64,000 bases of DNA from Notospermus geniculatus (Eukaryota > Nemertea > Pilidiophora > Heteronemertea > Lineidae): positions 545,427-609,426 of the forward strand of contig NMRB01000129.1 in the NCBI GenBank assembly GCA_002633025.1, in the 5' to 3' direction. Under the pieces are notes generated by a model. That model did no database searches. It was not told the origin of the DNA and worked only from the letters and a program-made list of their open reading frames with translations. Each line of letters begins with the position of its first letter. Within the stretch, counting starts at the first letter, position 1. Made by a program: the position numbers and the translations under genes. This document shows, piece by piece, positions 28,167 through 38,400 of this stretch.

Positions 28167-31100
28167 NNNNNNNNNNNNNNNNNNNNNNNNNNNNNNNNNN
28201 NNNNNNNNNNNNNNNNNNNNNNNNNNNNNNNNNNNNNNNNNNNNNNNNNNNNNNNNNNNNNNNNNNNNNNNNNNNNNNNNNNNNNNNNNNNNNNNNNNNN
28301 NNNNNNNNNNNNNNNNNNNNNNNNNNNNNNNNNNNNNNNNNNNNNNNNNNNNNNNNNNNNNNNNNNNNNNNNNNNNNNNNNNNNNNNNNNNNNNNNNNNN
28401 NNNNNNNNNNNNNNNNNNNNNNNNNNNNNNNNNNNNNNNNNNNNNNNNNNNNNNNNNNNNNNNNNNNNNNNNNNNNNNNNNNNNNNNNNNNNNNNNNNNN
28501 NNNNNNNNNNNNNNNNNNNNNNNNNNNNNNNNNNNNNNNNNNNNNNNNNNNNNNNNNNNNNNNNNNNNNNNNNNNNNNNNNNNNNNNNNNNNNNNNNNNN
28601 NNNNNNNNNNNNNNNNNNNNNNNNNNNNNNNNNNNNNNNNNNNNNNNNNNNNNNNNNNNNNNNNNNNNNNNNNNNNNNNNNNNNNNNNNNNNNNNNNNNN
28701 NNNNNNNNNNNNNNNNNNNNNNNNNNNNNNNNNNNNNNNNNNNNNNNNNNNNNNNNNNTTTTTTGAGGCGGCGAGAAAATTCGAGGCGGGCGCTGATGCT
28801 AAACTAAAGATTTTTTTTATGTGGCCTAATCGCCAGGGATTCGACATTACCTATTTTTTGGTCGACAAAAGAACGACGGTAAGAAAAGAAGGAGCGCACG
28901 GAACTCGACACGTTTTCGGCACTAATTTAGTGGTGACCCCTGAACGGGGGGGGGGGCAGACATATCATTGATCGGTGCATGAGGGGGAAAACAGAAAAAA
29001 GCATCATATGGATGTGAATGGCGGTGATAACTTCGACAGAAGTCACCTGCATCCAGCCAGCTGAATGAAAGTGCTTTTGGCGACGTCTTGTCCGCCGAGT
29101 CGAATATCAGTGTCTTCCTTCTAATACGTAGAGTAGATTCCTTGTGTGTCGATGTGGGTCCAGGTGTTCGATACGTAGGCCCCAATATGAAAAATACACC
29201 TACAGGACAAGATTCTTGAAGGTTTGGTGACATAGTTACCGGGACAAAGGAAAACAGCTCCAGCAGATCGTCACGATTTGTGGAGCTATTTTCCCTTGTC
29301 CCGGTGTAATAGAACCTAATGTCCCCCGATATGTGATGTCCCCAACAATACATTTACGGATTAAGCGGTACCATTGAATAGGACTCTAGAGAGACCAATA
29401 CCCTTAATCCTGTGACAAACAATGCATGGGGCATCAGAAAGGCGGGGGCATTAGATTCTACCACACCTGTAACTGTTTAGGCAAACTTCGCCCGTAGGCA
29501 TTCTCCAACGCCATATCTTACCTGTTTTTGAATCACGAATGTATCGAAAAGCAAAGAAAGTGGTCAAATTCAAACAGGCTATGATCACAAAACTGATCAC
29601 AACGATTCGTTTAGTTCTCTTGACGGTGCATAGGCGGCGTGATGCCAGAGGGAATCGCACAGCTATAAGGCGGTCACATGACATCATGGCCAAGTAGGCA
29701 CCTGAAGACATTCCGAAGGTGAACTCAATGTACCAGGCAATTCTGGAAGAAGAACATGAGCCTAAAAGAAATCAACATTTGAAGCGTTTATGTATAGGAT
29801 GAAGTAGGCCACTCTGTACATGCTGTACATCAGTCGAAGGCAATGCATTTCTATGGGGATAGTCCGAGCTACCGGGTGATTCTGATTGGTCGATGTCGTG
29901 GAACACAAACCTAATTCACAATAGATCAAGTTTTCACCAGAAATAGAAAAACTAGGCCCGTATTCTAAAACCCTATACTGCCTGGCCTTTATAGAGGTTT
30001 CCTTTACTGACGAGCTCCTTTACTAAAGGCTCCTTTAACAAATAGTTTTCAAGATAACCACACTTCAGCTTCACTTACGTAAAGGTCGTTCTTTACCACA
30101 AAGTTGGATAATACAGACCAACCTAATGCCTCCTTAAGGCAAAATAAAGCATTTCCTGTAATGAAGGAAGGTTCCTGAAACGACCCAACCTTTGCTAAAG
30201 GAAGATACCTAAAGGCGTCCGTTGACCCGAAATAAAGGTTGGTTCTTGAAATATTAAGGTTGACTTGAAGGCTCTGTTAACACGTGGAATGTTCTAGAAT
30301 ACGGGCCTATGTAGGAGAACCATACGAGAATATTTTTGGCATTATTTACAGCTCGAGTCCAAGGCTCGAAACGTTAAAACTTTTCTGAAACTATACTGCT
30401 GAATGATACGGCATACATATTTCAAGTGCTGGGTAGGAATTTCAGAGCTTTGTCTCGCACTAAATCCCCGATTCTGGCAGGTAAGGGTCGTAAAATAGTT
30501 GTCACAGATTGTTACCTTCGAGATAAATTAAATCACCTGACACCGCTGTTTACAATCTATTTGGGGTGATTACTTGTGAAGTTGATTTGGAAGGCGATTT
30601 TTAGAGCGATCCAGGCATACCTTGTCTGGGAAGGGTACTTGTCATCACCAAGATATTTTTAGCTCAGCTGACCAAAGGTCAGCGGAGCTATTCATATGTA
30701 TACTGAGTGGCGTCCGTCTGTGTGTGTGTCTGTAGTCTGTAAACTGGCACGTTTTGCAACCGCAAGGCCCAGGGCGCTGAAATTTGGTGGAGTGTTAGGC
30801 CCTAGGGAGGGCTCGAAACAGAACCAAAAATTTCCGCGATTTGACCTACATTCTGCTCTCCAGGGGGCGTATGGGACCACGTCTATGTGGCCCGGGTTCT
30901 ATGTGGCCCGGGTTCTATGTGGCCTGGGTTCTATGTGGCCCGGGTTCTATGTGGCCCTCGGTTCTATGTGCCCTGGGTTTATGTGGCCGGGGTTATGTGT
31001 GGCCCGGGTTCTATATTATGGACAGTTGTGACCGAAATCAACGTCCTAGGAATGCAAGTCCGCCAAACAATAGCCCGCTATTGTAAGATTATATTCGAAT

Positions 31101-31690
31101 GGCCATGGTCTCTATAGCCATAATATATTAATCCATCGCTGAACAATAAGACCGGACTTTGATTCCAGGGGGACTTTGTTCCTTGTCACACCGGACTCGG
31201 ATGAAAATTGCAAGTTGTAAATTAAAATAACTGCAACTTGCATAAAGTTGTAAACAATGCAAGTTGCAACTGCATCAATCAATCATGCGGCCTTGTATCT
31301 GCAAAAATTTAAGTGCATCAAAAATTCAGTTTAGAAGTAACTTTATTGCAAGTTGCGGGATTGTTTCTGCAACTNTACTCACTTGTAAACGTACTCCTTT
31401 GGTATAAGCAGTTCCATCCCGTGGTCATAGTATGTAAGAGGCCACTGCCATATTAACTGAAGAAGAACACCAGTATCGCACACAGCTAATGCCAGCATGT
31501 AAACACACATGGTTACCTCTTGGTTCTTTGCTTGTGCAGCGACACAACCGGAAATGACGTTCCCGGGGATTCCGAATCCAACAGGAATAATCCAAACATA
31601 TTTTAGGAGTATTGCAATGGAGGCTCTGAGTGTTGGATAGTCCTCATCAGGTGTCGGTAAAGTAGAATGAAATGGTCCGTTCGTATTCAT
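27284..31690 (-). CDS. Rhodopsin-class GPCR, copy 1 (three exons)
   Basis: Exons are 31690-31383, 29742-29522 and 27786-27284, with junctions AA|GTGAGT...CAG|A, ACAG|GTAAGA...TTTCAG|G and a 1032-bp CDS (343 residues). Exon 1 encodes an N-terminal tail with TM1 (GNVISGCVAAQ) and TM2. Exon 2 encodes TM3 with the DRLIAVRFPL motif (DRY equivalent) and TM4. Exon 3 encodes TM5 to TM7, where TM7 has NYSINFYLYV in place of NPxxY, then KFR and a Cys-rich tail (RCCRRKQ). The pattern is that of invertebrate peptide-receptor-like class A GPCRs (FMRFamide/GPR139-like); the ligand is unknown. There is no conserved Cys at the top of TM3. Intron 2 contains an assembly gap. Copy 2 lies at 35439-45098. Confidence 0.88.
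27866..28103. repeat. Fold-back element in GPCR copy 1 intron 2
   Basis: AAGCTAACCATTGGTTCCAC is mirrored by GTGGAACCAATGGTTAGCTT with arms of about 90 bp including CCTATCTATTTTTGGTGG. The paralogous position at 36005-36175 retains one arm only. Confidence 0.8.
28126..28166. repeat. Poly-C run at gap edge
   Basis: 41 consecutive C immediately precede the N run. The paralogue has a shorter C run at about 36204. It is a likely cause of the assembly break. Confidence 0.95.
28167..28758. other. Assembly gap (592 N)
   Basis: Run of N inside intron 2 of GPCR copy 1. Confidence 1.
28930..29350 (-). other. Intronic segment conserved between the GPCR copies
   Basis: It matches 36755-37085 plus 39975-40090 of copy 2, where other elements split it. 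A 143-codon minus-strand ORF covers it here but is broken in the paralogue, which also has an internal duplication of about 50 bp. It is most likely intron sequence. Confidence 0.5.
29955..30307. mobile_element. GGCCCGTATTCTA-ended MITE in GPCR copy 1 intron 1
   Basis: Ends GGCCCGTATTCTAAAACC and, inverted, TTCTAGAATACGGGCC flank 353 bp rich in short AAAGG/CCTTT inverted segments. TA lies on both sides. The orthologous copy in GPCR copy 2 (40683-40984 and 43739-43793) is split by a 2.75-kb insertion. Confidence 0.82.
30657..31012. repeat. AGCTCAGCTGACC-type repeat, truncated, with a minisatellite
   Basis: It starts TTTTTAGCTCAGCTGACCAA and continues with GGCGTCCGTCTGTGTGTG. From 30882 there are about seven units of TTCTATGTGGCCCGGG. 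Related starts are at 40985, and related AGCTCACC-type ends at 34287, 58690 and 60410. Confidence 0.75.
31022..31190. repeat. Short TIR repeat (GTGTGACAGGAATCAA-type), copy A
   Basis: It shares AATGCAAGTCCGCCAAACAA and GACTTTGATTCCAGGGGGAC with 34411-34580. Its start GTGACCGAAATCAACG and end TTGTCACACC are imperfect inverted ends. Part of the same sequence occurs upstream of GPCR copy 2 (46150-46220, inverted). Confidence 0.65.
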
Positions 31691-31736
31691 TTTTCTGATT
31701 AATATGCGAGAGGAACAGTGCTCAACGCATGTTAAG

Positions 31737-32205
31737 GGCCTGTCACACTGAAGTAGTTCTGAAACCTCCTACCGCGTCCTAAAAAATCGCAAAACTGGCT
31801 AGAACGTGTAACGTTGGCAAAATAATGCCTCAAAGTTCTGGAGTTCTTAAAAAGACTGTAAAAAGTTGCCACAACTTCCACTTCGTTCGCACATTTTCAG
31901 CCTGTTCGGCAACATTTTCAAGAACGTATTCAATACCTAAAGGTACCGTACTGTCACACTGAAATAGTTCTCAAAACGTCCTGCCTCGTCCTAAAAAAAT
32001 CATAAAACGGGCTAGAACGTGTAACGTTGGCCAAATAAGTTGTCTCAAAATTGTGGAGCACTCTTCCCGTCCGAGCCCGTCCATGAAGTTCGTAAAAAGA
32101 CTAGTAAAAAGTTGCTACAACGTCCACTCCGCTTGCACAAAGTTTGAGCCCGTTCGGCAACATTTTCAAGAACGCACTGATTACTAGCTCAGTGTGATGG
32201 GGGTA
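31737..32205. mobile_element. TTAA-flanked element upstream of GPCR copy 1 exon 1
   Basis: The left end GGGCCTGTCACACTGAAG and right end CTCAGTGTGATGGGGGTA share inverted TCACACTGA and are flanked by TTAA. Internally it has two imperfect copies of a GTCACACTGAAATAGTTCTC-type segment. The paralogous upstream region of GPCR copy 2 (CAACGCATGTTAACATG) lacks it. Confidence 0.65.
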
Positions 32206-32208
32206 TTA

Positions 32209-32681
32209 AGGGGCTTAGAGGTCGACATTGCGTCTTGAGGCTACTCGCAGCAATTAGCTTTCCGGCGAGGGAAGCAACTCGGAGTGACTGATCAGTTGCC
32301 GATTTCGTCGACTTGAGCGGGCTTGCGTCTCCAAGCAGTACCGGATCCGCTAGTTGCCGCGAGTTGCTTCGAGTTTCCCATGTTCTACTTTTCGGTGACT
32401 AGTTTTCTTCAGTTCCACTGAGATCCGTCGACCTGCGCCTGCTTGCGACTGATCAGTTGCTTGAACGGGGATATTTCATTGAAAATCACGTGACGTGTAC
32501 CGAAAAAAGAAAATGGCGGCAGTTGAATGGACCGAGGGCATGAAAGACGTGCTGTCGACATGAGGTGCTGTTCGAGGTAACTGCCAGTTGCTCCGAGCTC
32601 CTTTCAATCGCTGAAATGTCGACCAGCGCGTGGTATTTTTTTTATCTGCGACGGATTCGCAATGTCGACCTATAATCCCCT
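32209..32681. mobile_element. Harbinger-type TIR element, copy A, with truncated MADF/Myb-like start
   Basis: The ends are AGGGGCTTAGAGGTCGACAT and, inverted, ATGTCGACCTATAATCCCCT, flanked by TTA (32206-32208, 32682-32684). Inside, AAAATGGCGGCAGTTGAATG starts a 16-codon ORF beginning MAAVEWTEGMK, which looks like the start of a MADF/trihelix protein of PIF/Harbinger elements. Copy B is 45666-46157. Confidence 0.8.
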
Positions 32682-32689
32682 TTACAACA

Positions 32690-32863
32690 ACGGTCTTGCA
32701 TTCCTTGGACACTGATTCCTGTCACACCTGCACTGAGAGAGACCTCCAACCAGACTTCAATGACTCCGTGATTGTTCCTGGTAGTTATGACGACTACTGA
32801 ACTCGGTTTATGATTCGGCTCTGTTTGCAATAGAATCCACAACACAGTAAGCAGCGTGGTCAT
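32690..32863 (-). CDS. Possible short secreted-type leader ORF upstream of GPCR copy 1
   Basis: MTTLLTVLWILLQTE opens a frame of about 55-73 codons with a hydrophobic leader. The same start is conserved upstream of copy 2 (about 46350, MTALLTVLWILLQTE), but that copy has a frameshift. Its C-terminal part overlaps repeat sequence. It may be a 5' exon, a uORF or chance. Confidence 0.25.
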
Positions 32864-33095
32864 GTTGCGAGTGGGTGCGATCGGATCAGATTAACAGAGT
32901 ATTAATATTGAAACACATCGTTTTTGTACATCTAATAGTTTTTGTATAGAGCTAAGAAATCGGAACCAAACTTCAGAACAAAGTATTACTTTTCAAGCAG
33001 TCGTAACGAGATATCGATGGCAGAAAAATATTCAGTATTTTGTTACAAACATCGGTCCCTGTAAGGTATTAATTAATGAAATGGCCAGGGCCATT

Positions 33096-34287
33096 GTGCT
33101 CACCTCTGTGATAAGCCTCCGTAAGTGTGAAACTGTGACTCTCATGGTGAATGTTGAAGGATCAGTACAGATAAGATAAAGCTGAACACACCAAGAAGTA
33201 TTTATATGATCTGATCAGTATTATCACTCAATGACATAAACTCAGGTGATGGCACCCAGAAGGAGTACAATTTCTGAATACAATGGCAGAGGTATTTGTG
33301 AACAAATTGCATTCCCGTCTAGGTCATATAGGTCGCAGATGTCAAAAATTTATTTTTCAAGATGGCCACCTGGTGGCCACACGTGTGACGTTCGTTGGGA
33401 CTGAAATTTTGGAATGTACAGGATACTTGCATAGATATTTAGACAACATTGAAACATCGTAAGATTTACTACCGGTGAGACATGGCCAAAGTCAATTTTT
33501 CAAGATGGCCGCCTGGCAGCCATGTTGAAGTCCAATCGAACCGAAATTTGGCATATAAGTAGACAGTACCAAGACACATATTTAGGCATGGTTAAAGCAT
33601 CCTAGCTACATATGTACCGCTATTAATTATGAGGTGTGGGTCGAAGTCCATTTTTCAAGATGGCTCCCTGGCGGCCATATTTGACGTCGAATCTGACTGA
33701 AATTTACAATATATTTATGTGGTACCTAGATACATAGTTTGACAAGGTTAAAACAGCCTACCTACTCCTATTGATAAAATGTGGGTCAAAGTCCATTTTT
33801 CAAGATGGCTTCCTGGCGGCAATATTTGAAGTCCGATCGGGTTGAAATTTGGTGCACTTGTGCAGGGTGCCTAGATATATCTTCACACCAAATCACAAAA
33901 CTCTATGTCAAACAGCCATGAAATGTGCCACCAAACAGTGAATTTTGAACTTTGAACTCTGTGGTCTTGAAAAGTAGGTCAAATCAAAAAACCCGGAATT
34001 TATGTGATGTAGTCTCATCAGAGGAACCCACCATAAAAGTTTCGTGGTTCTAGCTAACAGCGTTCAGGAGATACAGCCAAAAGAAGGTTTTCACAAAGCG
34101 CCCCCTACAGGCCAGAGTGTACAAGCAGCATCGCTAAGTTTTGGTTCGGAGATAGTTTTTACCATAGGGTACCTGTACACCAAATTTCAAATTTGTAACT
34201 CAAGCGGTTTAGAAACGTGCCACCCCTGTTAACGACGACGGACGACACACCATGACAGAAGCTCACCTCACAGAGGTGAGCTAAAAA
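33096..34287. repeat. AGCTCACC-type repeat element
   Basis: CTCACCTCTGTG near the left and CACAGAGGTGAGCTAAAAA at the right are inverted. The body has four imperfect tandem units of TTTTTCAAGATGGCNNCCTG followed by GGCCATnTTTGAAGTC. It ends ACGACGGACGACAC before the terminal stem. The same family is at 58560-60412. Confidence 0.7.
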
Positions 34288-34385
34288 CATGAAAAAGAAA
34301 CGGGTTTCTAAGGCGAATGACATAGCTTCCTACCAGATTCGAACACAAAAATCGCGTGAATGGGTTCTTAGCCAAAGCCTTGCGC

Positions 34386-34738
34386 CTTTTAGGCCTGTTT
34401 CCACTAGATAGGTGTGACAGGTATCAATGTCCTAGAAATGCAAGTCCGCCAAACAATAGCCCGCTATTGTAAGGTTATATTCGAATGGTCATGGTATCTA
34501 CAACCGTATATTCTAATCCCTCGCTGAACAATAAGACAGGACTTTGATTCCAGGGGGACTTTGATCCCTGACGCACCTGTTTCCGCTGCGGTTTGCGGCG
34601 CCGGATTTTTTTCACAGGGTTTTGGATAATCATTCGATGGTTTAACAATACATGCCGTGTTAATTTGTCCCAATGCCTGTGGAAACCGCTACCGCGCAGC
34701 AAATCGCAGCGGAGACGGTCCGTTGGAAACAGGCCTTT
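34386..34738. mobile_element. Fold-back element (AGGCCTGTTTCCA ends) containing a nested TIR repeat
   Basis: AGGCCTGTTTCCAC at 34391 is mirrored by GTTGGAAACAGGCCT at 34721-34738. The nested repeat 34411-34580 (copy B of 31022-31190) sits in the left half. The inner right half has CTGCGGTTTGCGGC and its inverted GCAGCAAATCGCAGC. Confidence 0.7.
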
Positions 34739-34974
34739 AGGCCTATGCAAAATAAAAGTGCACTAGGACCTTTTCCCTACACATATATCCATCCAAAACT
34801 TCGCAGATGTCCCATGATAAGATGATAATAAACTCAGACATAACGTTACAACGTCCCGCGAGACGGATTTTTTGTCTGACATTCGGGTATTTTAGTACGT
34901 TGCTGTGGGCGCATGACGTGACGTCATCATGTTTCGTCACTGTACTCGACTTCCTTTAGTGCGGACATCCAAAC

Positions 34975-35110
34975 GTTCAGGGGCCGGTTGCACAAGCATA
35001 ATAAGTTAGAAGCCAACTAGGAGATAGGAGCATTCCAAATGCCTAGTTGCATTCTAGTTAGTTGGGTCTTCTAGGAGTGTTGCACAAAAGCATGCCAGGC
35101 ACTCAAACGC
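34975..35110. repeat. GGGGCCGGTTGCACAA-ended repeat remnant
   Basis: Starts like the MITE at 26766 (GGGGCCGGTTGCACAA). The right end carries TGTTGCACAAAAGC rather than an inverted end, so boundaries are unsure. Confidence 0.4.
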
Positions 35111-35119
35111 AAATGAGAC

Positions 35120-35366
35120 CCGATGTGGGTCGATCGGATCCAATTGGATCGAATCTGAATGTGTTTTTTTTTGGCTTGTCGTCTAAACGGCCCTATAATA
35201 GTATGTTTTGGATTTAGTTGTAGGTGTTCGGATATAGCTGATTTTAAGTCCTTTTTTCTGGTTGATGCTTTGTGTTCCTCAATTCTGATGTGAAGGGGTC
35301 TGCTGGTTTCATGTAACTGTCCTGGCAGAGCACTGAATTTGGTACACTACTCCTTCTGGGTTCTTA
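35120..35366 (-). pseudogene. Penelope-like element GIY-YIG endonuclease fragment
   Basis: Reading the minus strand gives GVVYQIQCS, then in a second frame RPLHIRIEEHKASTRK and DLKSAISEH. This is the characteristic GIY-YIG nuclease end of Penelope-like retroelements (GxxY...C, R-xx-EH, SA-xx-EH). At least one frameshift separates the blocks and the RT is absent. It ends about 70 bp from the stop of GPCR copy 2. Confidence 0.7.
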
Positions 35367-35438
35367 GTTTGGGGGGTGTTTTTTGTGCAAAAAACATCCC
35401 CCAATTAGACGAAAGTGGCATAATTTCTATAAACCTCG

Positions 35439-38400
35439 TTATTGCTTTCTTCTACAACAACGCATCAAACTGTTAAAAACCTGTTTAGTGTCATTTCGAA
35501 ATTTACGTCCACCAGCAACAACATAAAGGTAGAAATTAATTGAATAGTTGCTCAACCATAGAATCACTAAATACGCATTGTCTAGTAAGTGCTTCAGATT
35601 CCAATAGGTGGAATTTACATCATACATTCTGGCAACCTCAGGGATATCCATTGCCAAGTAGTGAAGCCGGAACGGAAGTGACGTCACCACGTAAGCAAGG
35701 GAAATAACGACGCACATCCGGGTAAGGTGTGCCTCACTTCGTTGACGAGAGTCAGTATTTTGTTTTTTGCCTTCCAGTTTCCGTCGTTGTTCGTTTGCTT
35801 GTTTTATCGTCCTGACGATGACCACATTGCAAACGGAAATGATTGTAAATGGTAGAAATGTGGCAAAGATCATTGTAAAGGAGCTTGTGAAGATTTCAAG
35901 AATTGGTTCACTCGGAATGGAAATAATCAGAGTATCGTACCCTGAAAGAAACCTAAATGATGTATTTTGGTATTGTGTGTGATTGGGTTGGCCTCTAGTT
36001 TGTGGATAGGCATGCGAAAAGCCCTGTTTGGATGGATACTAGTAAGCGCTATACAGAACTTAGAAAACGGGGCTTTTTGGCGGAAAATTTAGTTGTACTT
36101 TTTTCACACGCCTATCTATTTTTGGTGGAACCAATGGTTAGCTTAGCAAACCTCTATTAAATCGGTCCTGACTCGCCTAAGCCCGGAGTTTGTGTGCCAT
36201 TGCCCCCCCCCCCGGACATTGCCAATGACCACATTGCTAACGGAAATGATTGTATTTGGTAGAAATGTGGCAAAGATCTATTGTAAATGAGCTTGTGAGG
36301 ATTTCAAGAATTGGTTCAGTCGGAATGGAAATAATCAGTGTACATAACCTGAACCTATGTATTTTGGTATTGTGTGTGATCAGGTTCGATTCGAATTCAT
36401 GGACTTATCTTTACAATGTCTTGATGTATCTGATGCACCGGTCAATGACATGTCTGGACCCCCCATCCCCGTTCAAGGGTCGGCACTATTATTCTACACT
36501 TATTCGACACCTAGAAATTTTTTCTACGGTCAGAGTTCGACACTAATTCACCGAGGAATCAAATAAAATCGACAGGTGTTAAGCAGCTTTTTCTACTAAT
36601 ATTTTAACTTTTCTATGTCGTTTCTATAAGAAATTCTGAAGTAGGCCTAATCGCCAGGAATTCGACATTACCTTTTTTTACTTCGATCAACATAAGAATG
36701 ACGGTAAGAAAAAATTCGTGCTGAGAACTCAACACGTTTTCGACACTAATTTAGTGGTGACCCCCTAAACGGGGGGGGGGGGCAGACATATCATTGATCG
36801 GTGCATGAGGGAGAAAATAGAAAAAAGCATCACATCATGGGTGTGAATGGCGGTGATGGCTTCGACAGAAGTCACCTGCATCCAGCCAGCTGAATGAAGG
36901 TGCATTTGGCGACGTCTTGGCCGCCGAACCCAATCCACCCAGCTAAATCAAGGTCCTTTTGGCGACGTCTTGGCCGCCGAGTAGAGCAATGTCTTCCTTC
37001 TAATCCGTGGAGTAGATTCCTTGTGTGTCGATGTGGATCCAGGTGTTCGATACCTACGCCCCAATTTGAAAAATACACCTACAGGACAACCTATATGTCC
37101 CAGGTTCTATGTGTCCCGGGTCCTTTGCGTCCCGGGTTCTAGTCCCGGGTTCTATGTGTCCCCAGTTCCATGCGGCTGTCTCAATTATGATTGGCCTTGT
37201 CGCCATTTTATTCTCAAGTGGAGTCGACGAACTCATATTTTAATCATTATGGATAAAGTATGTATTAACTAAAATAAATCAACATTGTGCAACTTCCACG
37301 ATGAACAGCAGTAGTTCCACGGCCCATCTATCATTACTCATATTCAATGCATACCAAACAATTACATTGTACGTGGTTTTTGTAAGGTTAATTAGACTTT
37401 TAATCTTCCAAAATGCAGGAGCTACGGTGATGCTGAAGAAAAAAAACCAGGAGCCTGTTTCATAAAGTGACTTTAAGCTAATGGTACCATTAACTCAATG
37501 CATTTTCCATTTAATTGAAGGTACCATTAGCTTAAAGTCACTTTATGAAACAGGCCCTGGTGAAGAGTCAATGGACAAAATTATTATGAATTTTGATGCC
37601 TATTATAATGGTTGGAAACATCACCAAAAAGTGTTCAAAAAATTCATAATGAATGCTAACACTGATTTATTTTAGTTAAAGCGATGTGTCAGCCCAAAAA
37701 ATTGAATGCAAAAGGGGACGAATCTTTACGAATGTTTACAAACACTCATTTCCTGCATTCTGCTTGGCTGTGAGGGCAATGTTTACAAACATCGTCCTTC
37801 TGTTTACAAAACGACTGTCGATTCGCTTTAATACATACATCCATGATTATTCAGATATGAGTTCGTCGACTCCACTTCTACTTGAGAACAAAATGAGGAC
37901 AAGTCCAATCTTTACTGAGACAGACACATGGAACTGGGGACACATAGAACCCGGCACGCATAGAACCCGGGACACATAGGACCCGGGACATTAAGAAAAT
38001 GGCGCCCGCCATGGAGGGGGACAGACCGAAATGTCACCCCGAGAAAACATTATTGACGATGCCGCCGAGGTCAACAATGTTTTTTTTCGAGGGGTGACAT
38101 TTCGGTCTGTCCCCCGACATGAAAGGATGCCATTTTCTATATCGTACCGGTGTACATGTATATGTCACAATCCGTCTCTGCGGCCGTGCCCGGCAGCGGC
38201 GGAATGCGTGAAGACGACATATCATGCAATTTCCTCCGCAAGGTGACGCATCGATGCTCTCGCTTACACCTTAGCCACAAAGCTACCTCATCACCCTGCG
38301 CTTGAGCGCAGGTCATATTTATAACGCTTAAAATCACTTTAATTTCCGTCAAATTAACTTGATAACTTAAAACATGTCTATTTAAAAAAAGAATTTTGAT

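Larger units (their letters stand above)
37095..37991. mobile_element. TIR element with TTCTATGTGTCCCGGG repeats
   Basis: The left arm (37095-37250) and right arm (37845-37991) are inverted, sharing GTTCTATGTGTCCC and GAGTCGACGAACTCATAT. The arms contain short tandem CCCGGGTTCTATGTGT units, like the array at 30882. Two further elements lie inside (37450-37559 and 37680-37827). Confidence 0.75.

Noticed and set aside
27970-28971. Long ORFs across 27970-28971 on both strands
   Set aside because: They consist mainly of N and poly-C/poly-G translations at an assembly gap.
28922-29353. 143-codon minus-strand ORF in GPCR intron 2 as an extra receptor exon
   Set aside because: Exons 2 and 3 join in phase without it, and the paralogous copy is interrupted and internally duplicated.
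30880-31117. Repetitive ORFs reading GSMWPGFYVA-type repeats
   Set aside because: Translation of the TTCTATGTGGCCCGGG minisatellite.
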